NCBI GenBank assembly: GCA_028708425.1
Contig: JAQVYY010000038.1
Span: 1 to 35,811 of the forward strand
Direction: 5' to 3'
Length of the DNA stretch: 35,811 nt
Origin: Bacteroidales bacterium
GTDB lineage: Bacteria > Bacteroidota > Bacteroidia > Bacteroidales > Tenuifilaceae
The translations under genes and the position numbers were made by a program. Below, piece by piece: positions 26,724 through 35,214 of the stretch. The stretch's first letter is position 1, and each line of letters opens with the position of its first letter. A model generated the notes under the pieces. It searched no databases. It was not told where the DNA came from and saw nothing but the letters and a program-made list of their open reading frames with translations.

Positions 26724-27674
26724 ATGACAGTTCCAGAACATCTAAACAACCTAAAAGGCTCACGCCTTTCATTCGAACTACTCCCACCAGTTAAGGGCAA
26801 CAGCATCAATTCCATTTTTGCCACGCTTGATAAGCTTATGGAGTTTTCACCACCCTACATAAACATAACATATCATAGAGAAGAACTAACATATGTAACT
26901 AAAAATGGTGTAAAACAACCTGCCATTGTACACAAACGCCCTGGGACAGTTAGCATTGCTGCCGCAATTAAGGGAAAGTACAAGGTTGATGTGGTTCCGC
27001 ATATCATTTGCGGTGGTTTTTCGCAACACGAAACCGAAGATGCGCTGATAGACCTCGACTTTTTAGGTATTAAAAATCTTTTGGCGCTACGAGGTGATGC
27101 CGACAAGAGGCTTGGAAAATTTAAACCAAATCCAGAGGGGCACCAATATGCGGCAGATTTAGTTAGCCAAATAATGAATATGAACAAGGGTATTTACTTA
27201 GAGAAGTACGTTGAGAATCCCTCGCCCACAAACTTTTCGGTTGGCGTTGCGGGCTATCCCGAAAAACATAAGGAGTCGCCTAGCCTTGAAACCGACATGC
27301 TGCATTTAAAACAAAAGGTTGACGCAGGAGCTGAGTACATTGTAACCCAAATGTTTTTCGACAATAGAGTATATTTCGAATTCGTGAAAAGATGTAGAGA
27401 CTTAGGAATAACAGTACCTATAATACCTGGTTTAAAACCCATTGCAGTTAAAGCGCACCATGAAATGCTCCCAAAAACCTTTGGCCTTACCATACCTACC
27501 GAATTATCGAAACAGGCAAAAAAATGCCGAACGAACAAAGATGTTTGGCAGCTGGGAGTTGAGTGGGCCATTGCACAATCTAAAGAGTTACTAGCAAACG
27601 GAGCACCACTAATTCACCTTTATACCATGAGTAGAGCTGAGAATATTGTGGCTATCGCAAAATCCATTGCCTGA
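26724..27674 (+). CDS. metF: Methylenetetrahydrofolate reductase
   Basis: 316 residues, a flavin-dependent TIM barrel. FELLPPVKG near the N terminus carries the conserved catalytic glutamate, NITYHREE and NLLALRGDAD form the FAD and folate site, and QMFFDN and PIIPGLKPI are the later conserved strands. It makes 5-methyl-tetrahydrofolate, the methyl donor used by the MetH encoded just upstream, so the pair forms a methionine operon. There is no C-terminal regulatory domain, as expected in bacteria. A palindromic repeat begins 22 bases after the stop. Confidence 0.96.
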   Translation: MTVPEHLNNLKGSRLSFELLPPVKGNSINSIFATLDKLMEFSPPYINITYHREELTYVTKNGVKQPAIVHKRPGTVSIAAAIKGKYKVDVVPHIICGGFSQHETEDALIDLDFLGIKNLLALRGDADKRLGKFKPNPEGHQYAADLVSQIMNMNKGIYLEKYVENPSPTNFSVGVAGYPEKHKESPSLETDMLHLKQKVDAGAEYIVTQMFFDNRVYFEFVKRCRDLGITVPIIPGLKPIAVKAHHEMLPKTFGLTIPTELSKQAKKCRTNKDVWQLGVEWAIAQSKELLANGAPLIHLYTMSRAENIVAIAKSIA

Positions 27675-27696
27675 TAAGAGCAAGCACAAGTCTTTA

Positions 27697-27843
27697 AACC
27701 CCAATTATTCATTCGAATAATTGGGGTCTCCGACAGCGACTAAGTCTCACAACCAATTTTGTTACCCGAAATTGGGCTCGACTATACTCGGGGTAACCCA
27801 CATTTGCATTCATTTTCAACAAATTTGATGAATAATGCGGGTT
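27697..27843 (+). repeat. Modular AACCC palindromic repeat, full-length copy R5
   Basis: 147 bases, the best preserved copy. Hairpin A is intact (ACCCCAATTATTC / GAATAATTGGGGT, loop ATTC), hairpin B is CCAATTTTG / CGAAATTGG, and hairpin C ends GATGAATAATGCGGGTT at the edge. It fills most of the 178-base gap between the convergent metF and beta-propeller genes, ending 9 bases from the latter's stop. Confidence 0.93.
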
Positions 27844-27852
27844 AAAAGAAGA

Positions 27853-30800
27853 TTACTCAATAATTAGCTTAGTGGTAACCTCTTTCCCATCAACATTTAT
27901 TTTAAGAAAATATATCCTTTTCGATAAGCTGCTCAAATCAACCTGTTCCGACATCGTATCGCTAAACTCCTGGGTTTCTAGTAGCTTGCCCGAAATATCG
28001 TAAACCGATACAATTGCCTTTTTAATTTGCTTATCGAAATCTATTTTAACATATCCATTTGACGGATTTGGGTAAACTACCACTCCTTTTGCTGCCAAAT
28101 CCTCAATACTGGTAATGGTAAATATGGTGGACCACTCATCAGATGCAACATTCGAGTTTCCTGCCATGTCAGTAGCAACATCTGCTGGAACGCATAAAGT
28201 AACAGGACCAGACTGTATTGGTGAAATATTAACAATATACAAAGGAGCTTCACTAGAATCAAACGTATTCACATCAGCATTGGTTACCAAAATATCCGAC
28301 TGCTCGAACCCCTCAACATCCTCGCTAAATTCAACCTTTACATCAAATGTTGTCATATAGGTATGCTCGCCAACGATACTTGATATAGCTATAGTTGGAT
28401 TCTCGTTATCAAGTATAATCTCGAAGCTATTACTCTCCTCGCTCTCAAATGCAGGACTAGAAGAGCTCATCTTAATTTTATATCCAGTGCCCGAAGCTGT
28501 TGAAGCTGGTATTTCGATGTTAATTGAACCATCCTCATCAGATTGCAGCTCGCCAACAACAACAGCCGAAGAAAAGTCGCCATTACTATCGGAAAGATAC
28601 GCCGTAAAGGTATTGTCCGAAAATGTTTCGTTAAGGCTATAGCCAAGCGGAAAAGTAGCCGAAAGATTATCCGACACATAGATTGGACCCTTTACTGTAC
28701 TCAAAGCTATTTTGGGTATGTCGAATGGAGCAACATTCGTTTTCCAAAGCCCCCTTCCATAAGTACTAGCATAAAGTACGCTATTTTCAGGCTGTCCTAT
28801 ATCGTAATGTATCTCAAGTTCAGTAACTACCACGGTGGGTAAATTATTGCTAAATAAAGCCCATTCATTATTGTCTTCGCGAAAGAATACACCCATATCG
28901 GTGCCAACATAAAGTTGCTGATTACCAGACATTTTATTCTCGACAATTGTATTAGCTGGTACATTTGGTAACCCTTGGGATATGTTAGTCCATGTATTAC
29001 CCCCATCAAATGATTCGTATACTTTCGCGCCCAATTCATATCCACTATAAGTAATCCATATATGCTCTGGGCTACTACTGTCAACTGTAATATACGATAT
29101 CGAATTGATGCTATTTGGCAGCTTGCTGGTTAAATTGTTCCACGATTCACCACCATTAGTGGTACAATAAAAACTATACAAACCCGCAATATATAGGTGG
29201 TTAGGATTGGATTCAGAAATTGCCATAGATCTAATATCCTGATATATATTTAAGTTCGATATTTTCTGCCAGCTATTACCCCTATCCTGTGTTTTCCAAA
29301 CATCCGAATAACCTAGGTATAAAGTTTTATTGTCGATAGGATCAATTATGTATGGCGAAACCCACGCCCCATGGTCAGGGATACTTTCCGTAATATTAAC
29401 TCTGCTGTAGTTCCATCTATCAAGGGTTCTATCAACCTGTCCATACACATAGGTTGCATACTGAACATTTACATCCGTGTAGTCAATTATACACTCCATG
29501 CCGTCGCCTCCCTTTACATCCCACCAATCTCCACCAGATGTTAGCTTGCTGCCATTATCCTGCAGACCAGTTATTACCTCATCCTTAACCGTTTGCGAAA
29601 CCCCGAGTCTATACATTTGGCTTATAACCATACCGTTAGTTAGGTCAGTCCAGGTATTACCCCCATTGGTAGTTTTGTATACACCGCCATCGTTACCCTC
29701 AAAAAAGGTGTTTTCGTCCATAAACTTCATATAATGCTTATCAGCATGAACAGCAGGAACACCAGTACCAGCATACCAAAAGTTTACAATACCCCACGAG
29801 CTACCACCATTCATCGATTTCCAAGTATTTATACCACCAAGGTAAATAATGTTTTCGTTAACAGGAGATACCGAAAGGGTTAAATCAAACCACCCTTGCC
29901 CACCAGGAGTTGTGCTGTTGATTGACCAATTTAAAAGATTGTAATCGGTAGGATTATCCCCATAAACCTGACTAAAAGTATTGCCACCATCGGTCGATTT
30001 ATAAACCCCATCCAACCCATAGCTGTTATCGCAAGCCAGGGCATAAACCACGTTGGGATTTGCGGGGGTTACAGCCAGCTCAACCCGATATGATGATGGA
30101 AGGCTATGCACACCGCTCCACGTTTGGCCAGAATCAGTAGATTTATATATTTGTTTATTGGAATAATTGGCGGCAAAAAGAACCTGCCCGTTTGAATTGG
30201 GTTGAAGCTCCATATCAAAGAAAACCCCAGAGGATACAACGTTATATGTCTCCCAAGCATCGGTGGTTTTTATAAGTCCAATGTTTGTCGATGCCCAGAA
30301 AATATTGGGATCGCTTGGGTGCTTTAGTAAGCGAGTAATTCTATATCCTGATGAAACTGCAAAGTTTAGCCCTGTATTATCCCAGGTCTGTCCGTCATCG
30401 GTAGTTTTTAGCACACCTATTGAGTAGTTATCGCCAGCATCGCGATCGCCAGTAGCAATATAAATTGTTTGACTGGTTTCATAATCGTGAGCCAGCACAA
30501 TTTCACTAACCCCAATAACAGGTATATTATCTGTTAGCACCTCCCAACTCTCTCCCCCATTAGTAGTTTTCCATAAACCGCCCGATGGTGATCCAACCCA
30601 AAAAATGTTGGGATTGCTTGGGTGAAAAGTAATGCAGTTAATACGACCAACCCCCGCATACCCTCCCGCAGAGCTGCTAGGCCCCATGCTTTCCCAATCA
30701 GAAAGGTCTTCTGTTTTACCCTTTGATGTTTTTAAAAAATCTTGCTGAATTGTAAAAGGATTAACAGCAGGAAGATTTCCAGTTCCTTTTTCAACCCTTG

Positions 30801-31050
30801 GCTCCCAAAACCACTCCCAGCGCTTAAACTGCTTCCAACCTCCCGCTTTGTGCTTTACACCATCAACGTAGTAATACCCAGCCTGAACATCGTACTTACT
30901 CCAATACTCATTAAAATCTTTTTGAAGTTGATGGAAATTTACACCATTCTTAGAATCAGCTGGCGAGTAAAAATCTTCAATCCAATTTTGCGCACCTACC
31001 GTGAACATAGCGCCAAAAACAAGCGCTATCAATATAGAAAACTTCTTCAT
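27853..31050 (-). CDS. Secreted beta-propeller (VPS10/BNR-type) protein with T9SS sorting domain
   Basis: 1065 residues. A signal peptide (MKKFSILIALVFGAMFTVGA, residues 1-20) is followed by about 750 residues of beta-propeller carrying at least nine Asp-box motifs of the form S/T-x-D/N-G-G-x-T/S-W, for example TTNGGESW, TTDDGQTW, STDSGQTW and SFDGGNTW. Then come two Ig-like regions, the second (about 895-975) like Big_12. The end, from VVYPNPSNGYVKI (about residue 990), is a type A type IX secretion sorting domain, removed on export. The protein is therefore predicted at the cell surface or released. Such propellers occur in sialidase- and sortilin-like proteins; enzymatic activity is not evident. 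It lies 8 bases after a lipoprotein gene. Confidence 0.9.
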   Translation of the reverse strand: MKKFSILIALVFGAMFTVGAQNWIEDFYSPADSKNGVNFHQLQKDFNEYWSKYDVQAGYYYVDGVKHKAGGWKQFKRWEWFWEPRVEKGTGNLPAVNPFTIQQDFLKTSKGKTEDLSDWESMGPSSSAGGYAGVGRINCITFHPSNPNIFWVGSPSGGLWKTTNGGESWEVLTDNIPVIGVSEIVLAHDYETSQTIYIATGDRDAGDNYSIGVLKTTDDGQTWDNTGLNFAVSSGYRITRLLKHPSDPNIFWASTNIGLIKTTDAWETYNVVSSGVFFDMELQPNSNGQVLFAANYSNKQIYKSTDSGQTWSGVHSLPSSYRVELAVTPANPNVVYALACDNSYGLDGVYKSTDGGNTFSQVYGDNPTDYNLLNWSINSTTPGGQGWFDLTLSVSPVNENIIYLGGINTWKSMNGGSSWGIVNFWYAGTGVPAVHADKHYMKFMDENTFFEGNDGGVYKTTNGGNTWTDLTNGMVISQMYRLGVSQTVKDEVITGLQDNGSKLTSGGDWWDVKGGDGMECIIDYTDVNVQYATYVYGQVDRTLDRWNYSRVNITESIPDHGAWVSPYIIDPIDNKTLYLGYSDVWKTQDRGNSWQKISNLNIYQDIRSMAISESNPNHLYIAGLYSFYCTTNGGESWNNLTSKLPNSINSISYITVDSSSPEHIWITYSGYELGAKVYESFDGGNTWTNISQGLPNVPANTIVENKMSGNQQLYVGTDMGVFFREDNNEWALFSNNLPTVVVTELEIHYDIGQPENSVLYASTYGRGLWKTNVAPFDIPKIALSTVKGPIYVSDNLSATFPLGYSLNETFSDNTFTAYLSDSNGDFSSAVVVGELQSDEDGSINIEIPASTASGTGYKIKMSSSSPAFESEESNSFEIILDNENPTIAISSIVGEHTYMTTFDVKVEFSEDVEGFEQSDILVTNADVNTFDSSEAPLYIVNISPIQSGPVTLCVPADVATDMAGNSNVASDEWSTIFTITSIEDLAAKGVVVYPNPSNGYVKIDFDKQIKKAIVSVYDISGKLLETQEFSDTMSEQVDLSSLSKRIYFLKINVDGKEVTTKLIIE

Positions 31051-31058
31051 ATCAAAAA

Positions 31059-31538
31059 TTATTTAACATTAAACTCTTTATACACCAAACAATTATCTTT
31101 ATCTGAAAAACTATGTAATATGGCAATACGATAAACTCCTGGACCAATTGGAATCGTTATAGTTTCAGGTATAAACTTTTGAATTTCTTCCTCGCCACAC
31201 CAGCTCTCCTTCATATCCCAACTCTTAGTATACTGTTTTCCTGCCAACAACTCAATATACTCGGGTGGTTTAGCACATGGAGCACCACATGGGCAATGTA
31301 AAATACGTAAGGGAACCCAATCCTCACCATTCTGTTTTTCAATTTGCAACTTGTAATGCTGAAAAATTTTGACCGTTTCATCCGATTGATTAGTTATTAC
31401 AAAATCAATGGTATTGTGAGGTAAAAAATTGACCTCAACATTCAACTTTTCCAAATTTTTGGGTTCAGGTGCATGTAAAACTTTTTTTGGTGTACATGCA
31501 CAAAGTACAACCAGAGCAAAAAAGATAATTCGTTTCAT
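31059..31538 (-). CDS. Small lipoprotein with Ig-like fold
   Basis: 159 residues. The start MKRIIFFALVVLCACTPKK is a lipoprotein signal with lipobox LCAC and the modified Cys at residue 15. The mature part has a beta-rich pattern (NQSDETVKIFQHYKLQIEKQNGEDWVPL) similar to Ig-like domains named Big_14. A cysteine cluster CPCGAPC (residues 81-87) and two further cysteines, in SWCGEE and KDNCLVY, might form disulfides. It is probably exported to the outer membrane. It is transcribed ahead of the propeller gene by 8 bases, so the two may work together, but no partner is proven. Confidence 0.8.
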   Translation of the reverse strand: MKRIIFFALVVLCACTPKKVLHAPEPKNLEKLNVEVNFLPHNTIDFVITNQSDETVKIFQHYKLQIEKQNGEDWVPLRILHCPCGAPCAKPPEYIELLAGKQYTKSWDMKESWCGEEEIQKFIPETITIPIGPGVYRIAILHSFSDKDNCLVYKEFNVK

Positions 31539-31640
31539 ATGTCGATTTTACTGTTTAAAAGTACCTACAGAACACCCTTGCAATATATAACTTTATTAAC
31601 ATCAATATTTCATATTGTATACATTTTTGTAATTAAAAAA

Positions 31641-31890
31641 CACTATTGTCTGGTAAAAATAAAGTTAAACATTATAGATTCTTCGCTTCACTGCGTTTCG
31701 CTCTGAAACGTATGTTCGACAAAACCATTGAAAATAGAAATGGCTTTGTCAATGACAAATGTTTAGTTTTTAGGGGAGGGCTTGGCTAGCGGCTTCGCCG
31801 CTAGCCAAGCCCTCCCCTCCCAAATACAACTCAACGCCCTGTCATTCCGACCGTAGGGAGGAATCTATAAATATTAACCGGACACCAATG
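31641..31890 (+). mobile_element. MITE-like element with terminal inverted repeats
   Basis: About 250 non-coding bases. The left end CACTATTGTCTGGTAAAA and the reverse complement of the right end (CATTGGTGTCCGGTTAAT) agree at 12 of 18 positions, and both are followed inward by TAGATTC. Inside are the 15-base palindrome TTTGTCAATGACAAA (31745-31759), a 21-base-pair perfect hairpin (31773-31817) and a GTCATTCCGACCG...GGAATCT segment (31841-31865). The first 127 bases recur at the right edge of the window. No transposase is present, so it would have to move in trans. Family unknown. Confidence 0.55.
31773..31817. repeat. 21-bp perfect hairpin
   Basis: Arms 31773-31793 and 31797-31817 are exact inverse complements, with the loop TTC. 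The stem starts GGGGAGGGCTTGGC and is GC-rich, unlike its AT-rich surroundings. It sits in the middle of the MITE-like element. Confidence 0.95.
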
Positions 31891-32221
31891 ATTAAAAATC
31901 TAAAAATACTTCGATTTTTCAAAACAAATCCTGACTTTAAGCAGTAGCCATAAAATATTAGGTTTAGTAAAGCAATAACAGCTGCCTTTTATTTAAATAC
32001 AAAACAGTAAAGAACTGAATCCTTTTAATGATGGTACTAATCGAAATAGCTACCTGCCAAAACACTGCCTCAACACATAAAAACAACAATTACCTCATCA
32101 ATACTTCCATTCTATAATAATACACTTATAGGCTAGCTAAAAAGCACACATCCCAAGGGCTACCGATGTTGAAGCACATCATAATCGATTGCAAACATTG
32201 CAGCTTAATACACACACAGAT
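31891..32221. other. Gene-free spacer before repeat R6
   Basis: 331 AT-rich bases between the MITE-like element and repeat R6. I see no gene, RNA or clear regulatory sequence in it. Confidence 0.4.
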
Positions 32222-32368
32222 AACCCAAATTATTCATTCGAATAATTGCTGTCTCCGACAGTTACTAAGTTTCACAACCAATTTCATTATCTAAAATTGG
32301 GCTCAACTAGGTCGGGGTAACCCGCATTTACATTCATCTTTAACAAAAGATGATGAATAATGCGGGAT
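32222..32368 (+). repeat. Modular AACCC palindromic repeat, full-length copy R6
   Basis: 147 bases, forward orientation, more diverged than R5. Hairpin A starts AACCCAAATTATTC and has lost its closing GGGG. The small hairpin GCTGTC-TCC-GACAG follows, then hairpin B (CCAATTT / AAATTGG) and hairpin C ending GATGAATAATGCGGGAT. It lies upstream of the hcp operon, 23 bases before its candidate regulator site. Confidence 0.9.
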
Positions 32369-32391
32369 AAAAAGATAAAAATATTGGTATT

Positions 32392-32436
32392 TGTAACATA
32401 TGGTACACTTTTCCCATCAACCTTGCCCTATGTTTG
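32392..32436 (+). promoter_or_regulatory. Candidate regulated promoter of the ferredoxin-hcp operon
   Basis: A 16-base dyad TGTAACATATGGTACA (32392-32407) pairs with itself at 14 of 16 positions and has the TGT...ACA outline of Crp/Fnr-family sites. A -7 box TATGTTTG is at 32429-32436 (TAnnTTTG). With a start point near 32441 the dyad centre lies at about -42, the usual place for class II activation, and no TTTG -33 box is present to replace it. The likely activator is an HcpR/FNR-like nitrosative-stress regulator, not encoded in the window. Confidence 0.5.
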
Positions 32437-32492
32437 TGATGTAAAGCCTACAAAAGATTTACAAAAAAGAAAATAATAAAAATTCAAACCAT

Positions 32493-33401
32493 ATGAAAAG
32501 GGATATCATTACAATTGACCGCGATAAATGCAATGGATGCGGAATTTGCATAACCGGGTGCCACGAGGGTGCCCTGCAGCTAATAGACGGTAAAGCTGTA
32601 CTTGTTAGTGACCTTATGTGCGATGGGCTTGGCGCATGCATAGGCGATTGCCCCGAGGGAGCCATCTCCATTGAGCATCGCGAGGCCGAAGCGTACGATG
32701 AGGTGCTTACCATTAGCAAGATGGTGGCAAACGGTAAAAATACGGTTATTGCTCACTTAAAGCACCTTAAGGATTACAACGAAACAGAATACCTGCGACA
32801 GGGAATTGAGTGGTTACTGGCCAACAAAAACAAGTACGATTTCGATTTAGAAGAAGTACTTAACGCTGTAAATGCTCATGAAAAGGATGAATCGTGCGAA
32901 TGTACTGGAAATGAAGAACCTAAACATAGCGGTGGCGGATGCCCTGGTTCGGCCGCACTATCCTTTAAAAATGCAGCAAAAAGCACATCAACGAATGGTG
33001 CCGAGCAGATTTCGGGCAAATCGGAGCTTGCGCATTGGCCGGTGCAGCTACATCTTATTAACCCTAACTCGAGCCATTTTAAGGGGTCGAACCTACTGCT
33101 GGCAGCCGACTGCGTAGCATTCACGATGGGAAACTTCCATAGCGAATACCTAAAGGGTAAAACCCTTGCCATTGCTTGCCCCAAGCTCGACTCGAACAAG
33201 GAATCGTACGTGGAGAAGATTACGGCCCTAATTGACCGTGCCCAAATTGACACCATTACCGTGATGAGAATGGAAGTTCCTTGCTGTGGTGGTTTACTTC
33301 AACTTGCCAAAATGGCAATGGATAGAGCCCAACGCAAGGTGCCCATTAAGCTTATTACCGTTAGCAATCGGGGCGATGTTTTGGATACCCGATGGGTTTA
33401 A
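32493..33401 (+). CDS. 4Fe-4S ferredoxin-type protein, probable Hcp electron donor
   Basis: 302 residues. Two cluster motifs occupy the N terminus: C13-x2-C16-x2-C19-x3-C23, the ferredoxin pattern, and C43-x5-C49-x3-C53P. The middle has a helical part and a Cys-rich linker (SCECTG, GGGCPGSA). The C-terminal half (from about 180) carries ACPKLD and PCCGGLLQL, which could bind another cluster or metal. The gene stands 60 bases ahead of hcp and is presumably co-transcribed. In other bacteria Hcp is reduced by Hcr or a ferredoxin; I infer the same role here. Proteins of this layout are known beside hcp in anaerobes, but the C-terminal half has no settled function. Confidence 0.85.
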   Translation: MKRDIITIDRDKCNGCGICITGCHEGALQLIDGKAVLVSDLMCDGLGACIGDCPEGAISIEHREAEAYDEVLTISKMVANGKNTVIAHLKHLKDYNETEYLRQGIEWLLANKNKYDFDLEEVLNAVNAHEKDESCECTGNEEPKHSGGGCPGSAALSFKNAAKSTSTNGAEQISGKSELAHWPVQLHLINPNSSHFKGSNLLLAADCVAFTMGNFHSEYLKGKTLAIACPKLDSNKESYVEKITALIDRAQIDTITVMRMEVPCCGGLLQLAKMAMDRAQRKVPIKLITVSNRGDVLDTRWV

Positions 33402-33461
33402 GAAATCACTAAAAATCACAAGAATATAATCAACCTATTTTATAACTAAAAACCTACAACT

Positions 33462-35108
33462 ATGAGCATGTTTTGTTTTCAGTGCCAAGAGGCAGCAAAA
33501 GGTACAGGATGTACCATTAAGGGTGTGTGCGGAAAAACCGACGACCTAGCAAAAACAATGGATTTACTAATTTTTGCCATGAAGGGCATGAGCGTTTACA
33601 GCTCGGCACTACGCGAGCAAAAGAAATACGAGAACCCCATTGTGAATAAATTTATTATTGATGGGCTATTCATGACCATTACCAATGCGAACTACGATAA
33701 GAAAGTATTTATCGACCGTATAACCCGCGCATTAGAGCTTCGCAATAGTCTTCGTGAAACGTGTAAAAAACAGGGCGTAACCGTTGATACAAGCTACGAG
33801 GGCTGCACTTGGCAAGGAACTCCCGACCAGTACGAGGCAAAAGCCGAAACGGTTGGCGTTCTATCCGAAACGAATGAGGATATCCGCTCGCTTAAGGAGC
33901 TAATTATTTACGGCTTAAAGGGGGTAGCTGCATACACTGAACACGCTTACAACCTTGGTTACGAAGATGTTACCATTTACGAATTTATGCAGCGCGCTTT
34001 AGCAGCAACCACAAAAAACCTTAGCGTTGACGAGCTGGTAGCTCTTACGCTTGAAACCGGAAAATTTGGTGTTAGCGCCATGGCTATACTTGATAAAGCC
34101 AACACTTCGAGTTACGGAAACCCCGAAATATCCAAGGTTAATATTGGCGTAAGCAATAAGCCAGGCATCCTAATTAGCGGCCACGATTTAAAAGATATGG
34201 AGGAGCTGCTTGCCCAAACCTCGGGTGCTGGTGTTGATGTGTACACTCATGGCGAAATGCTACCTGCAAACTACTACCCTGCTTTTAAAAAATATAAGCA
34301 CTTTGTAGGAAACTACGGTGGCAGCTGGTGGAAGCAAAAAGAGGAATTTGAAACCTTTAACGGTCCTATTCTATTTACCACTAACTGTATTGTTCCTCCA
34401 ACCGAAAAAGCAACATACAAATACAGAGTATTTACAACAGGTTCAGCAGGCTACCCTGGTAGCACGCATATTGCCGACCGCGAAGAGGGCAAGCAAAAAG
34501 ATTTCTCTGAAATTATTGAGCTAGCCAAAACTTGTGAACCACCCATTGAGATTGAAAAGGGTGAGATTGTTGGCGGGTTTGCACACGCACAGGTATTTGC
34601 CCTAGCCGACAAGGTGGTTGAAGCCGTAAAATCGGGAGCAATTCGCAAGTTTGTGGTTATGGCCGGTTGCGATGGCCGTATGAAAAGCCGTAACTACTAC
34701 ACCGAGTTTGCCGAGAAGCTGCCAACGGATACTATTATCCTAACCGCAGGCTGCGCCAAGTATCGTTACAATAAGCTACCTTTGGGTGATATTAATGGTA
34801 TTCCACGCGTTCTCGATGCTGGACAATGTAACGACTCATACTCACTAGCCGTTATCGCCATGAAGCTGAAAGAGATTTTTGAGCTAAACGATATTAACGA
34901 GCTACCCATTGCTTACAACATTGCATGGTACGAACAGAAAGCCGTTATTGTTCTTCTGGCCCTACTTTCACTGGGCGTTAAGAATATCCACCTAGGGCCA
35001 ACTCTTCCAGCTTTCCTTTCGCCAAATGTAACCAAAGTACTGGTTGAGAATTTCGGAATTGGCGGTATAACCACTGTTGATGAAGATATTAAACTACTAA
35101 TAGGATAA
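33462..35108 (+). CDS. hcp: Hybrid cluster protein (hydroxylamine reductase)
   Basis: 548 residues, right for class I Hcp of anaerobes. The N-terminal cubane cluster ligands are C5, C8, C17 and C23 (CX2CX8CX5C), distinguishing it from the E. coli type. Hybrid-cluster motifs are visible further on: [35 protein letters not shown] and [13 protein letters not shown]. Hcp reduces hydroxylamine to ammonia in vitro and nitric oxide to nitrous oxide in vivo, so it detoxifies nitrosative species. Upstream is the ferredoxin-like gene and downstream a strong terminator. Confidence 0.97.
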   Translation: MSMFCFQCQEAAKGTGCTIKGVCGKTDDLAKTMDLLIFAMKGMSVYSSALREQKKYENPIVNKFIIDGLFMTITNANYDKKVFIDRITRALELRNSLRETCKKQGVTVDTSYEGCTWQGTPDQYEAKAETVGVLSETNEDIRSLKELIIYGLKGVAAYTEHAYNLGYEDVTIYEFMQRALAATTKNLSVDELVALTLETGKFGVSAMAILDKANTSSYGNPEISKVNIGVSNKPGILISGHDLKDMEELLAQTSGAGVDVYTHGEMLPANYYPAFKKYKHFVGNYGGSWWKQKEEFETFNGPILFTTNCIVPPTEKATYKYRVFTTGSAGYPGSTHIADREEGKQKDFSEIIELAKTCEPPIEIEKGEIVGGFAHAQVFALADKVVEAVKSGAIRKFVVMAGCDGRMKSRNYYTEFAEKLPTDTIILTAGCAKYRYNKLPLGDINGIPRVLDAGQCNDSYSLAVIAMKLKEIFELNDINELPIAYNIAWYEQKAVIVLLALLSLGVKNIHLGPTLPAFLSPNVTKVLVENFGIGGITTVDEDIKLLIG

Positions 35109-35115
35109 TTAAATC

Positions 35116-35151
35116 ATCCCCAATGGGTTCGTAAAACCCATTGGGGATTTT
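35116..35151 (+). terminator. Intrinsic terminator after hcp
   Basis: A 14-base perfect stem, ATCCCCAATGGGTT (35116-35129) and its complement (35135-35148), loop CGTAA, followed by a short T run that includes the stem's last T. It begins 8 bases after the hcp stop. Confidence 0.8.
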
Positions 35152-35157
35152 CAAAAG

Positions 35158-35175
35158 CTCGAGAATATTCTCGAG
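35158..35175. promoter_or_regulatory. 18-bp perfect palindrome upstream of the cupin gene
   Basis: CTCGAGAATATTCTCGAG is its own reverse complement. It is 40 bases before the cupin ATG and just after the hcp terminator, so it is well placed to be an operator for a dimeric repressor. No other copy was noticed in the window. Confidence 0.45.
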
Positions 35176-35214
35176 GTACTCGAAAAGCATCTATCTAACT
35201 AAACATAAAAGAAT

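Noticed and set aside
30742-31134. 130-codon frame antisense to the propeller and lipoprotein genes
   Set aside because: It spans the ends of two well-supported genes on the other strand and has no protein signature.
31539-32492. CRISPR array or small RNA gene in the long spacer before the hcp operon
   Set aside because: The repeats there are palindromic elements with diverged copies, not evenly spaced short direct repeats; no known RNA fold was recognised.
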